NCBI RefSeq assembly: GCF_022496765.1
Contig: NZ_VANV01000011.1
Location: 1 to 64,000, forward strand
Direction: 5' to 3'
Source: Acidaminobacter sp. JC074
Lineage (GTDB): Bacteria; Bacillota; Clostridia; Peptostreptococcales; Acidaminobacteraceae
Length of the DNA stretch: 64,000 nucleotides
In this document: piece after piece, positions 7,269 to 16,502 of the stretch
How the letters are laid out: each line of letters opens with the position of its first letter
Position numbering within the stretch: position 1 is the stretch's first letter
Program-made: the position numbers and the translations under genes
Notes under the pieces: model-generated
What the model saw: the letters and a program-made list of their open reading frames with translations, nothing else
Databases searched by the model: none
What the model was told of the DNA's origin: nothing

Positions 7269-10001
7269 ATGAAATTAAGAATATTTGAATGGTTTAGATC
7301 ATTTATGCTTATATCGCTTGTTTTGTTGATGACAAGTTTAAGTGTGTTTGCAGGTGAAGATGAACCATCTGGTTGGGCTGAAGAGGGTTTGAATCTACTG
7401 AAAGAATCAGAAAAGTTCAGACAAGAAGCTTTTGGAGATTATAAAGAACCAATCACTAGAGAAAATTTTATTTATCTTGCAGTAAGGCTTTATGAGCTAA
7501 CAACAGGAATGGCTAATGGGCAGCTAAATGATATTGAGTTTATTGATACAGACGATTCATATGCTATAAAAGGTGCCAGACTTGGTATAACGAAGGGAGT
7601 CGAAGAAGGTAAATTTGGACCTGATCAACTGTTGACTCGTGAACAATTGGCTACATTTATCGTAAAAACATTAGAATTATCACGTGTACCACTTAAGGAA
7701 GCTGATTCTTATGTCTTTAATGACCATTCAGAAATCAGCTACTGGGCAAGAAAATATGTCTACAAGGCAAAGGCAAATGGGATTATTGGTGGTGTTGGTC
7801 AAGATATGTTCAATCCTCAAGGACAAGCAACAGTTGAACAAGCCTTGACGATTATAAAAAATATTATGTCCAATGAGGAATTGGGTATGAAAGAAAACTT
7901 AAATTGTGCTGCCTTTTTTGATGATGTAGACGTACCAAGTAGGCTTGTTTATGACAGATTGGATTACCTTATCCATGGTGATGAGTATGCTAATATTGGG
8001 GTACCGAGTCAGTTTTACTTTCATAAGTATTTTAGAGAAGGTTTGTTATCAGGCGTTGAAACGTTTGACTTTACTGACAATCCCATGTCAATTAAGAGCA
8101 TGAGAAGTATTTATAGATCTTTGTACTATGAGAAAAATTTTATGCAAGCATTGGGGCGTGACTTTGAACTTGAGTATGTAAAAAGAGATGAGGACTATGG
8201 CTATGTTATCAAAGTTCATTATGGTAAAGAAAATGACTTAGAATTTTTAGAAGATCACTTTCAGCTGATAGAAGCCTTTGAAGATAAATACGGCTTAGTA
8301 ACCAGCTCTACTGCTACAATGCCTTTAGAAATAGACTTATACAATGAAGGCGAGCAAGAAAAATTTATTGTCTTAGATTCTGTAGAAGTTAAAGAAAAGA
8401 CAAGAAATGAGATTGTCAACGACTTTGCAGAAAGGTTGAGAAAAGCTTTCTTAAATAGGGATGCATATCTTAATATTGGAAGAGATTCTATGACTGTTGA
8501 TGAAGTAACTGAGGCATTTCATAAGCTTTATTTTGATAGAGAGTTTGTAACACAAATGAACCAATTTCATGGACTTAGTATAGATAAGAAATCGGGTAAG
8601 AATGTCGTTAGAGTTATGTTAACTTATAGTGAAGGAGAAAACTACCTTGAGAAGCAATTGGCTATTATAGACGAACATGAAGGTATAACTACACCTGAAA
8701 AGCCTGTTGAAGTTGTTGTTACGCCACCGGCAATTGATGAAAGTGTTAAGGGTTTTCAAAAGATTTGGACATCCTTAAATGCAGATCAGGTTACTACGTT
8801 GGATGTAAAAGAATTCGAGATGACGCAAAAAGAGTTTAACAGTGCTTCTTTTCATATCACCGAAAAAGCTAGAGAAGAATATGGCCAAGATAAAACAGTT
8901 GCATTTTATTATGTACTTTCTGGTGATTATATGTCACAGATTTCTTTTAAACTAGTAGATGAAGCAGATGCTTTTAATCCTGAAATATTTGCAGATGTAA
9001 AGGTTACAAAACCAAGTGAAGATCCAAATGATAAGATAGAGATTGCTTTTAAGAACAAGGATATTGAGGCTTATGTAAGACAAAACTTATCAGATCCTAA
9101 TGATATAATAACTCAAGCTATTTTATCAAGTTATGATAGACTTTATTTAGAAGATTTGATTAGTGGTGATTTAGAGGATTTGAAGTACTTTGAGAATCTT
9201 AAGATATTACACATAAGACGTTCACCTGTTAAGGATATCAATGTATTGTCTCATTTATCTAAGTTAGAAGAGTTTAACTTGATTGATACACAAGTAAAGG
9301 ATATTTCAGTCTTATCACAGTTAAGTCATCTAGACGAACTCCTTTTAAGTGGCAATAGTATCAACAGCATAGAAGCTTTAGCTGGGCTTAGTAATTTAAA
9401 GTACTTGGCGTTATATGAATACAACATTCATGATTTTGATAAATTAGAAGGACTTGATTTAGATACTTTTAACTTTATTTATGATATTGACTTAAACAAT
9501 CTAATAATTGCCTATAAAGAAATGAGAAAAGTAGTAGATAGTAAGACAAACAGTTCAATGAGTGATTTAAATAAGATAACAGTTTTAAATGAGTACTTGA
9601 TTGATACTGTTGAGTATGATTACGATAATTTCTATGCTAATACATCATCGAATCATCCTTCTTCGTATTCCCCATATGGTTTAGTATCAACAAAGAAAAT
9701 GGTTTGTGCTGGTTATGCTCATACATTAAATGCACTAGCTGGCATGGCAGATCTTGAAGCCGAATATGTAGAGAACAGTGATATCAACCATGCATGGTCA
9801 AGGGTCAAGATAAATGGTAAATGGCGAGAGTTTGATGCAACATGGAACGACGTAGAAAGTCCTGAATGGTTTAGAAGCATTAACTCAGATGAGTCATTTT
9901 GGTCAAATGTCGTGCCTATCAGAAATAAGTACTTCAACATGACACCAGATGAAATGGCTAAAGATCATGGTCTTGAAAAATATACAGTCATTCATGAATA
10001 A
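7269..10001 (+). CDS. SLH, leucine-rich repeat and transglutaminase-like surface protein
   Basis: A 910-residue exported protein. Residues 1-28 are a signal peptide ending SVFA. Residues ~35-200 form three SLH-like repeats (FGPDQLLTREQLATFIVKTL, ISYWARKYVYKAKANGIIGG) that anchor proteins to cell-wall polysaccharide. The middle (~220-590) is not recognised. Residues ~625-735 form leucine-rich repeats (LEDLKYFENLKIL, LSQLSHLDELLLSGNSI). The C-terminal part is a transglutaminase/protease-like fold with the full triad: Cys813 (MVCAGYA), His841 (INHAWS) and Asp856 (FDATWND). It may cleave or cross-link cell-surface proteins. It is flanked by terminators and is probably monocistronic. Confidence 0.88.
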   Translation: MKLRIFEWFRSFMLISLVLLMTSLSVFAGEDEPSGWAEEGLNLLKESEKFRQEAFGDYKEPITRENFIYLAVRLYELTTGMANGQLNDIEFIDTDDSYAIKGARLGITKGVEEGKFGPDQLLTREQLATFIVKTLELSRVPLKEADSYVFNDHSEISYWARKYVYKAKANGIIGGVGQDMFNPQGQATVEQALTIIKNIMSNEELGMKENLNCAAFFDDVDVPSRLVYDRLDYLIHGDEYANIGVPSQFYFHKYFREGLLSGVETFDFTDNPMSIKSMRSIYRSLYYEKNFMQALGRDFELEYVKRDEDYGYVIKVHYGKENDLEFLEDHFQLIEAFEDKYGLVTSSTATMPLEIDLYNEGEQEKFIVLDSVEVKEKTRNEIVNDFAERLRKAFLNRDAYLNIGRDSMTVDEVTEAFHKLYFDREFVTQMNQFHGLSIDKKSGKNVVRVMLTYSEGENYLEKQLAIIDEHEGITTPEKPVEVVVTPPAIDESVKGFQKIWTSLNADQVTTLDVKEFEMTQKEFNSASFHITEKAREEYGQDKTVAFYYVLSGDYMSQISFKLVDEADAFNPEIFADVKVTKPSEDPNDKIEIAFKNKDIEAYVRQNLSDPNDIITQAILSSYDRLYLEDLISGDLEDLKYFENLKILHIRRSPVKDINVLSHLSKLEEFNLIDTQVKDISVLSQLSHLDELLLSGNSINSIEALAGLSNLKYLALYEYNIHDFDKLEGLDLDTFNFIYDIDLNNLIIAYKEMRKVVDSKTNSSMSDLNKITVLNEYLIDTVEYDYDNFYANTSSNHPSSYSPYGLVSTKKMVCAGYAHTLNALAGMADLEAEYVENSDINHAWSRVKINGKWREFDATWNDVESPEWFRSINSDESFWSNVVPIRNKYFNMTPDEMAKDHGLEKYTVIHE

Positions 10002-10006
10002 ATATA

Positions 10007-10044
10007 AAGTGCTTCTTGTAGATTTTCCTCAAGGAGCACTTTTC
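10007..10044 (+). terminator. Terminator of the SLH-transglutaminase gene
   Basis: AAAGTGCT and CTTG (10007-10019) pair with CAAG and AGCACTTT (10030-10042), with one mismatch, ending in a short T-run. Confidence 0.8.
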
Positions 10045-10131
10045 ATTTTGGTATGCACTATACTATCTTTATATTCATGACATATAGTTATAATAAGTAT
10101 ATATGTAAGTCTGTCTATATGGAGTTATTAA

Positions 10132-10156
10132 ATAAAAAAAGCCAGCACATGCTGGC
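10132..10156 (-). terminator. Terminator of the minus-strand repeat-protein gene
   Basis: Read on the minus strand, GCCAGCA-TG-TGCTGGC (10156 to 10141) is a 7-bp GC-rich stem followed by TTTTTTTATT. It lies 42 bases after the stop of the minus-strand gene. Confidence 0.88.
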
Positions 10157-10197
10157 CTATAGGACAATTCTTAAGCTATGAGGTCTCTTAGTTATAA

Positions 10198-10599
10198 TTA
10201 AAGAAAATCATATACCTTGAGCTTTTCCTGAAGAGGTTTAACATAAAAACTTACAGGTACATAAGGTGCTTCATTGATGTCTATATCTCTTAGTTTGTCA
10301 TAAATTCTTTGGTCTTTTATATCAACAGGAACTACAGGTGCTTCATTAATATCGATCTCTTTAAGTTTGTTGTAAAGCCATTGATCTTTAGGATTTACAG
10401 GCACATAAGGTGCTTCATTGATATCAATATCTCTTAGTTTGTCATAGAGTCTTTGATATTTAAAATCTGTAGGTACACTAGGTGCCTCGTAGATATCGAT
10501 AAATCTAAGCTTATCGTAAATCCTTTGATGCTTATCGTACTTACTTACTACAAACTTTTCCATTGTATCGATTGTTCTAAGCTTGTCCATTAAATGTTT
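10198..10599 (-). repeat. 72-bp tandem repeats inside the Ig-like protein gene
   Basis: Units at about 10528-10599, 10456-10527, 10384-10455, 10312-10383 and 10240-10311, plus a half unit to the stop, each encode 24 residues beginning QR(I/L)YDKLR and continuing DINEAP(Y/V)VPV. The central units are close to identical at protein level and the outer ones diverge, as expected for stepwise expansion. Confidence 0.9.
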
Positions 10600-11313
10600 A
10601 CTAAAGACATTCACCTGGCCCAGTGGTACCTGGCTTATCTCAATGGATGCAGTATCAAAATAATTACCTAGTTCTGAACGAGCTGTTAAGGTAACGATTG
10701 TTTCGTTGATCTTAGCCTTGTCAATGTCTTCTCTGAAAGACACTAAACCCTTGTCGTTTACAGTTAATAAACTGTTATCACTTAAAGACCAATATAAATC
10801 ACAGCATTCTAATCCTTTAACCTTAGCATTGAAATCAAATGTTTCATTTACAGCAAGTGTCACATAGTTTGAGTTTAACTCAATGTGAACAGCTGTGTTA
10901 AAAGATCTGTCAGACCATGGTAGAATAGCACTTTTAGGTGGTTCAATTAATAAAATCTTAGCTTCATCGCTATAGTCTCCTAATACCGATGTAGCAGTAA
11001 GAGTGACCACTTTTTCACCATATCCACTACCAGCAATATCATCTTTAACTTTTACAATACCCTCACTACTTACTGACAAATATCTATCATCATCGAGTGT
11101 CCAATACACATCGCAGCAGCTTAATCCTTTGACCTTTACATCAAAGTTAAAGCTTTCGCCATATGTCAATTCGACGTAACTGGTGTTCATTTGAAAGAAC
11201 ACTTCAGTGTCTGAGACTTGTAGTCCATATACTGAGGCTGCAAATATCAAACTCAAAATTAGAAAATAGGTGATGAATAGATTTTTCCTAATCTTATTCT
11301 TATTTCGAGTCAC
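10198..11313 (-). CDS. Exported protein with two Ig-like domains and 24-residue tandem repeats
   Basis: A 371-residue protein without a recognised family. An N-terminal signal or anchor (RKNLFITYFLILSLIFAASV) is followed by two copies of a ~95-residue Ig-like/BIG-type beta domain. Each has the unusual vicinal cysteine motif GLSCCDVYWTL or GLECCDLYWSL. The C-terminal third is five and a half units of a 24-residue repeat centred on YDKLRDIDINEAPYVPV. Of two GTG starts, 11313 has GGGAAG eight bases upstream, while 11322 overlaps it. The repeats suggest a wall-spanning or binding stalk; function unknown. It lies opposite the diguanylate cyclase gene. Confidence 0.75.
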   Translation of the reverse strand: MTRNKNKIRKNLFITYFLILSLIFAASVYGLQVSDTEVFFQMNTSYVELTYGESFNFDVKVKGLSCCDVYWTLDDDRYLSVSSEGIVKVKDDIAGSGYGEKVVTLTATSVLGDYSDEAKILLIEPPKSAILPWSDRSFNTAVHIELNSNYVTLAVNETFDFNAKVKGLECCDLYWSLSDNSLLTVNDKGLVSFREDIDKAKINETIVTLTARSELGNYFDTASIEISQVPLGQVNVFSKHLMDKLRTIDTMEKFVVSKYDKHQRIYDKLRFIDIYEAPSVPTDFKYQRLYDKLRDIDINEAPYVPVNPKDQWLYNKLKEIDINEAPVVPVDIKDQRIYDKLRDIDINEAPYVPVSFYVKPLQEKLKVYDFL

Positions 11314-11429
11314 AAAAATCACTTCCCAATCATTTCAATCAAATTTGAAGCCTCATAGGGAAAGAATGTCCTAATAAACATAGTTATATGACTATACTAC
11401 CCAATGATTTTATGGTTAAACTAAATTGG

Positions 11430-11457
11430 CATTATGCAGTTTAGAAACTGCATAATG
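11430..11457. promoter_or_regulatory. 28-base perfect palindrome, possible operator
   Basis: CATTATGCAGTTT (11430-11442), AG, AAACTGCATAATG (11445-11457): two perfect 13-base arms around two bases. No T-run follows on either side, so it is not a normal terminator. It lies between the divergent promoters of the Ig-like protein gene and the TPR-GGDEF gene and could bind a dimeric regulator of both. The remainder of 11314-11572 shows no coding sequence. Confidence 0.6.
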
Positions 11458-11572
11458 GGGTATAAATTAAGGTCATTTATGGAAATGTGTTGGATGATTT
11501 TATCTAAATAAAAGGAGAATTAGTTTGATTCAAAAGTATCTTCCAGTATAATTAAAGTACGGGAGAATAATT

Positions 11573-13165
11573 ATGAATAAAATTGTAGATGATAAATTAT
11601 TAGAAGCCAAGAAGCTATCACTAAGGAATCCAGAAAAATCATATGAAATTGCAAAAAGCTCACTGGCTCTTACAGTAAATGACCATGAAGTTGCTAGGTG
11701 TTACTTTCATATGGCCTATGCTTGCAGAGTCATGTCAAACTATACGGAAGGTCTTAAACATGCTATGTATGCTTTGGATCTATTTGAGAAAGCCAGTGAT
11801 GAATACTGGATCTTAAGGACCAGAAACATCATTGGTATCGTTTACTTTTATTATGGCAACTACAAGACGGCTCTTGAGTATTTTTCTAAGATCTTGGTCC
11901 ATAGAGACTTGATGGATGCAAAACTCTTATCATCTGTTTTAAATAATATAGGTGAAGTCTATAGAGAAGCAGGCAACCATGACAAGGCTCTAGATTACTT
12001 TCATGAAGCCATGGACATATCAGATAAAAATAAGCTGATGGACCATGTTGCTGCAATCAGCCTTAATATTGGAGAAGTCTATTATATCACTGAAAATGAA
12101 AAGTCAGATGACTTTGTACAAAGAGCTTATGAACTTGGAGTTTTGCATGGTGATCTTGTTGTTCAAGGTGAAGCTGAAACCAAGCTTGGAAGGTCTATGT
12201 TTAGAAATAGAAAGTATGACTTAGCCGAAAAATATTATAAATCAGCACTTGAAAAGTTTAACAAAGTAAACAATAAGTATTATCTGATTGATCTTTTAAT
12301 TAACTATGCGGCTTTATTAGAAGCTAAGGGCAAGCCACCTAGAAAATATCTCATTGAAGCCTTGAACTGCTCGATACAGACCAAGCTTGAAAACAAGGTA
12401 TGTACCATCTATAAACTACTGTCTGAGTATTATGAAAGAAACAATGACTTTAGAGAAGCATTTGCTTATATGAAGGCCTATCATCTAAAGGATAAAGAAA
12501 TAGAAGCCTCCAATCTATCGGTTAGATTAGAGATCATGTCCATAGAATTAAACGCCTCGAGACAAAAGGATGAAGGTGAAGACTTAAAGCTCATGGGTCG
12601 TCGACTGAAAAGAGAAATTGAGTCTGTAAAAGAAGAACTTGAAGCCATTAAACTTGAAAATAAGGCGCTCTTAGAAGTCAGTTTATACGATGAACTGACT
12701 AAGGTATACAATAGAAGAGGTATGTTCAAGTATCTAGAAGAAGTTGAAAAGACTGATAAAAAGGATGTGCTTTTGATATTAGACATCGATTATTTCAAGA
12801 AATACAATGATTCATGGGGACATTTAAAAGGTGATGCCTGTTTGGTAGATATGGTAAACTGCATATCTAGCCATAACTTTGAAGATTTTGCTGTCGGTAG
12901 ATATGGCGGCGAAGAGTTTATCTGTTATTTTAAAGCTGATGATATAGATGAGGCTAGAAATACTTTAGAGCTCATACGAGAAAAATGTCAGTCTCTAAAG
13001 AAAGTTTATTACTCAGAAGGTGAAAAATTCATAACCGTCAGTATAGGTGCTGTAATAACACATTTAGACAAACATCCCCTAATGTCTGTCTTAGATGAAG
13101 CAGACCAGCAGCTTTATCTTGCAAAAGAATCGGGAAGAAACTTATGCAAAATTAAAGAATACTAA
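11573..13165 (+). CDS. TPR-GGDEF diguanylate cyclase
   Basis: A 530-residue soluble protein predicted to make cyclic di-GMP from GTP. Residues ~5-300 are tetratricopeptide-type helical repeats (VLNNIGEVYREAGNHDKALDYF is a clear unit), then a coiled linker, then a GGDEF domain from ~370. The catalytic signature is GGEEF (residues 445-449), an accepted active variant, and the metal-binding segment ILDIDYFKKYND is intact. No transmembrane segment or inhibitory RxxD is obvious. The start has a GGGAG site. The TPR array presumably senses a partner protein. It lies next to an alarmone synthetase gene and a degenerate GGDEF-EAL gene, forming a small nucleotide-messenger island. Confidence 0.92.
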   Translation: MNKIVDDKLLEAKKLSLRNPEKSYEIAKSSLALTVNDHEVARCYFHMAYACRVMSNYTEGLKHAMYALDLFEKASDEYWILRTRNIIGIVYFYYGNYKTALEYFSKILVHRDLMDAKLLSSVLNNIGEVYREAGNHDKALDYFHEAMDISDKNKLMDHVAAISLNIGEVYYITENEKSDDFVQRAYELGVLHGDLVVQGEAETKLGRSMFRNRKYDLAEKYYKSALEKFNKVNNKYYLIDLLINYAALLEAKGKPPRKYLIEALNCSIQTKLENKVCTIYKLLSEYYERNNDFREAFAYMKAYHLKDKEIEASNLSVRLEIMSIELNASRQKDEGEDLKLMGRRLKREIESVKEELEAIKLENKALLEVSLYDELTKVYNRRGMFKYLEEVEKTDKKDVLLILDIDYFKKYNDSWGHLKGDACLVDMVNCISSHNFEDFAVGRYGGEEFICYFKADDIDEARNTLELIREKCQSLKKVYYSEGEKFITVSIGAVITHLDKHPLMSVLDEADQQLYLAKESGRNLCKIKEY

Positions 13166-13198
13166 TTAATTCTAAAGATTTGTTAGAAAACTCATGAA

Positions 13199-13226
13199 TT
13201 GATAAAAAAAATGATATACTTAATAT
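13199..13226 (+). promoter_or_regulatory. Sigma-A promoter of the alarmone synthetase gene
   Basis: TTGATA (13199-13204), 16-base spacer, TAATAT (13221-13226), ending 18 bases before the start codon, with AAGGAGG between. Confidence 0.6.
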
Positions 13227-13244
13227 GATGATTAAGGAGGATCA

Positions 13245-13928
13245 ATGTACGAAGCCCTAATGACCGAAGAGATGAAGCCGTGGAGAGACTTGCTACTGGT
13301 TCATAACTTCGCGGTTAATGAAATTAAGACTAAGTTACAAATACTAGACGAAGAGTTTCGCAATATTCACGATTACAATCCTATAGAACATATTAGATAT
13401 CGTGTAAAAAAGCCTAACAGTATCACTGAAAAGCTGATTAGACTTGGCTATGAGCCGACCATTGAAAATGCCAGAAAACACTTATCTGATATAGCTGGCA
13501 TACGCATTATATGTTCATTTACGACAGATATTTATAAGGTATTTGATTTACTAAAGAAACAAGATGACATAAATATTGTACAGATTAAGGATTATATTGA
13601 AAATCCAAAGGCCAATGGTTACAAGAGTCTTCACTTACTCGTAGACATACCAGTATACTTATCATCTGGTGTTGTCCCGACTAGAATTGAAATACAAATC
13701 AGAACCATTGCCATGGATTTCTGGGCAAGCCTTGAACATAAAATCTATTACAAGTATAGAAATGAAGCACCATCATCTATTACAGACAGACTAAAGGTGT
13801 GTGCCAATATGATCTCTATTTTAGATGAGAGAATGTTAGAGATCAAAAATGAAATCACATCACTTCATGACAATGAGGATACACTTGATAAACTTGTTAT
13901 ATCAGAGGTAGAACTCGGTAAAGAATGA
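13245..13928 (+). CDS. relQ: Small alarmone synthetase, RelQ type
   Basis: A 227-residue single-domain (p)ppGpp synthetase that transfers pyrophosphate from ATP to GDP/GTP. The RelA/SpoT synthetase motifs are present: RVKKPNSITEKL, DIAGIRIICSF, ENPKANGYKSLHLLV and EIQIRTIAMDFWASLEHKIYYK. The hydrolase and the TGS/ACT regulatory domains of long RelA are absent, and the length fits RelQ/YjbM, with a C-terminal helical tail. ATG 13245 follows AAGGAGG. It is monocistronic with its own promoter and a bidirectional terminator, so transcriptional control under stress is likely. Confidence 0.92.
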   Translation: MYEALMTEEMKPWRDLLLVHNFAVNEIKTKLQILDEEFRNIHDYNPIEHIRYRVKKPNSITEKLIRLGYEPTIENARKHLSDIAGIRIICSFTTDIYKVFDLLKKQDDINIVQIKDYIENPKANGYKSLHLLVDIPVYLSSGVVPTRIEIQIRTIAMDFWASLEHKIYYKYRNEAPSSITDRLKVCANMISILDERMLEIKNEITSLHDNEDTLDKLVISEVELGKE

Positions 13929-13951
13929 ACAGCTCTTTTAAATAAAAAGCA

Positions 13952-13983
13952 AACCAGTTGATAAAATCAACTGGTTATTTTTT
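13952..13983. terminator. Bidirectional terminator between relQ and the GGDEF-EAL gene
   Basis: AACCAGTTGAT (13952-13962), AAA, ATCAACTGGTT (13966-13976), with a T-run after it on the plus strand and an A-rich flank before it. It overlaps the stop codon of the minus-strand gene. Confidence 0.88.
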
Positions 13984-15252
13984 TACATAGTTTTCAAAAT
14001 CACCGATATCAAGAGGCTTAGAGTAGTAGTAGCCTTGAATGACATGGCAGCCAATTTCAGCCAGGTAGTTGATTTGGTCTTCATGTTCAACCCCTTTGGC
14101 GATTAGACTGATACCGAGTTCATTACTCAGAGTCATCATAGAATTTATGATGGCTTCGTCTTTATGATTTGAAAAGATACCATTAATGATGTTCCGATTG
14201 ATTTTTATTTGGTTAACTGTATTTTCCTTGATATACTTGAGGGCTGAAGGTGCAACTGAAAAGTTGTCAATACATATAGAAAAACCGAGTTCTACCAACT
14301 TACTGATAGACACATGTATCTGCTTGTTAAGAGAATATAGGGCATTTTCTGGAATCTCAAAGACCACTAGAATTGGTCTGATATCATAGAGTTCCATCAT
14401 TTTTTCAAGTTTGGCTATAAAATCTATACGTCTAAGATGACTGATGGATAAGTTGATTGAAATAGGTATGTCCCAATTCATCATGGTCTTCCATAAATGG
14501 ATTTGCTGAAAGACTTCAGAAATAATCCAGTTTTCAATTTCGACTATTAGACCTGTTTCCTCCGCCACTTGTAGATAGTCATTTGGAAGTACCATAACCT
14601 TATTTGGATGGTGCCATCTTAAAAGGGCTTCAGCGCCGATAATACCCCCTGTATCAGAGTTGACATGTGGTTGATAATAGATTCTAAACTGCTTTTCATT
14701 GATGGCATTTCTAATTTCTTTTATTAGATCCTGTTTGACATTGAGACTTGAATCCATATGTTGATTAAAGGTTGTACAGGTTCTTTTACCTGTAGATTTA
14801 GAAAAATACATGGCGATATTGGCATACTGCAATAAGTCGTCAGGGTTATCACTATGGTCGGGGTAGAGGGAAACACCAATACTTATGGATACTTCTATGA
14901 CATGGCCATTGACTTGAACAGGTGATTTAAAGAGAGCCATAAAGCGTTCTACGATTTGACCCAAGTAATCAAATGTATCCAGTTCAGTAATCAAAAGTGT
15001 AAATTCATCTCCTTTTTGGCGTGATAAGAAATCATGAAGTCTCATGTTCTTTCTGATCCTGTTGACAATTTCAATCAAGACTTTATCACCAACATCGTAA
15101 CCAAGAGATTCGTTAATCTGGGCAAAGTCGTCAATGTTGATGTAAAATAAGGCGAACTTATTTTCTTTTTTCACCAGCTTAGTCAGTTCTTTTTTTAGCT
15201 CTGTTAGTCCTGGAATTTCACCAAGTCTCTTATAGTCTTTGACATGTCTCAT
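13975..15252 (-). CDS. Degenerate GGDEF-EAL protein, probably non-catalytic
   Basis: A 425-residue cytoplasmic two-domain protein. The GGDEF domain (~30-160) has KGDEF at 80-84 in place of GGDEF. The EAL domain (~175-420) keeps EAL (208-210) and the Asn of INLS, but the metal-binding DDFGTG is DNFSVA (329-334), KID is KIN (350-352) and AEGVE is AKGVE (385-389). In active phosphodiesterases these acidic residues bind metal or the general base, so both activities are probably lost. A role as cyclic di-GMP receptor or scaffold is likely. ATG 15252 follows AGAGGAAAGGG; an upstream in-frame start lacks such a site. Confidence 0.88.
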   Translation of the reverse strand: MRHVKDYKRLGEIPGLTELKKELTKLVKKENKFALFYINIDDFAQINESLGYDVGDKVLIEIVNRIRKNMRLHDFLSRQKGDEFTLLITELDTFDYLGQIVERFMALFKSPVQVNGHVIEVSISIGVSLYPDHSDNPDDLLQYANIAMYFSKSTGKRTCTTFNQHMDSSLNVKQDLIKEIRNAINEKQFRIYYQPHVNSDTGGIIGAEALLRWHHPNKVMVLPNDYLQVAEETGLIVEIENWIISEVFQQIHLWKTMMNWDIPISINLSISHLRRIDFIAKLEKMMELYDIRPILVVFEIPENALYSLNKQIHVSISKLVELGFSICIDNFSVAPSALKYIKENTVNQIKINRNIINGIFSNHKDEAIINSMMTLSNELGISLIAKGVEHEDQINYLAEIGCHVIQGYYYSKPLDIGDFENYVKK

Positions 15253-15479
15253 AGTATATCCCTTTCCTCTACTTAAGAATATACCCAAAAAAATATGATA
15301 GAATCATTGGCCTTGCATTGATTGCAATAACTGTTTTTACACCAAACTTTCTTTTTCATGTGTCATGAGGAATATAATGATATAATGAGGGTAATCTTAA
15401 AATAATGCTATGATATCTTAAGAAAGTCATACACATATCGTGTAAAATTAAAGTGTAGATAGAAAAATAGAGGCATAAT

Positions 15480-16502
15480 ATGAAAACACCAAAATATATA
15501 ATGATTTTAACCATTCTTTCTGGACTTCTCTTAATTGGCTCATTAGGCATAGGTTTATACACAGCCAATGATATTAAGAACCGGTCAGAAAGCATGAATC
15601 AGATAAATAATGAAGACATAAAGTACCATATCATGATGATTTTAAATGAGGATGATGAAACTTATTCAGAGTCTTTTTATGCTGGCGTTGAAACTGCAGC
15701 ATCCACCAACCATATTTCGGTTGAAACCATACTCATTGGTGAAGATGAATACCTCAAAGAAGTGGTGGACCGAATGGACATGGCCATGTATGCAAGAGTA
15801 GATGGCATCATTGTACACGCCTACAACAACCAGGACATCATCGATAAAATCAACCAAGCAAGTGAAATGAACATACCTGTCATCACCTTAAATGAAAATC
15901 TTGGTGAGACAAAAAGAATTTCTTTTGCAGGTAATAATAGATACTCTATCGGTTTAAATGTTGGGAAAACGATTGCAGATATAACAAGTGGTAGGGGCCG
16001 TATTGCCGTTATCAACAGACTGGATTATTCTTTTTCTTCTGGTGCAGAAAGCTTGTTATCTCTTGGCATGAACGAAGTCTTTGATAACTATAGTGATTTA
16101 AAAATAGGGCTTATAAGACAAACCGAGCAAGGGGTTTTAAGTGCAGAGACCATCGCCACTGAAATCCTTGATGATTATCCTGAAATAGATGGTATCTACT
16201 GCAGTGACAGCAAGTCTACTTTAGGTATTGTCCAGGTCTTAATTGACAGAAACCGAGTGAATGATTTTACTGTTATCGGTTTTGGTGATGATGATGAAAT
16301 ACTCCAGTATATAAGAAGTGGTGTTATAAAAGGCACCATTGTGACGGATAATGAGGCTGTTGGTATTGCATCCATTGTCGCTTTTCACGATTATGTAGAA
16401 ACAGGCATTGCCAAATCAGACTTCCTACCATCCATTATGATGATTGATCAGTCTAATTTAGATGCCTACATAAGAGAATTGGAGGTCGATGATGAAAACT
16501 AG
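15480..16502 (+). CDS. Membrane-anchored sugar-binding protein of a sensing system
   Basis: A 340-residue periplasmic-binding-protein fold of the RbsB/Peripla_BP_4 type. Instead of a lipoprotein cysteine it has an N-terminal transmembrane helix (~7-29, ILTILSGLLLIGSLGIGLYT), so the domain stays tethered outside the membrane. Conserved parts include ARVDGIIVHAYNNQDIIDKI and the EIDGIYCSDSKSTLGIV hinge region. It overlaps the following histidine kinase gene by about 11 bases. In clostridia such binding proteins (for example XylFII with LytS/YesN) present sugar to a YesM-type kinase; the same job is inferred here. Confidence 0.85.
   Translation: MKTPKYIMILTILSGLLLIGSLGIGLYTANDIKNRSESMNQINNEDIKYHIMMILNEDDETYSESFYAGVETAASTNHISVETILIGEDEYLKEVVDRMDMAMYARVDGIIVHAYNNQDIIDKINQASEMNIPVITLNENLGETKRISFAGNNRYSIGLNVGKTIADITSGRGRIAVINRLDYSFSSGAESLLSLGMNEVFDNYSDLKIGLIRQTEQGVLSAETIATEILDDYPEIDGIYCSDSKSTLGIVQVLIDRNRVNDFTVIGFGDDDEILQYIRSGVIKGTIVTDNEAVGIASIVAFHDYVETGIAKSDFLPSIMMIDQSNLDAYIRELEVDDEN

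Noticed and set aside
9061-9500. Leucine-rich region as a separate internalin-like gene
   Set aside because: It is in frame with the SLH and transglutaminase parts, without a new start or stop.
10198-10599. Regular 72-bp repeats as a CRISPR array
   Set aside because: The repeats are contiguous, in frame and coding, with no spacers.
11430-11457. Intrinsic terminator
   Set aside because: There is no T-run on either side and no gene ends there on either strand.
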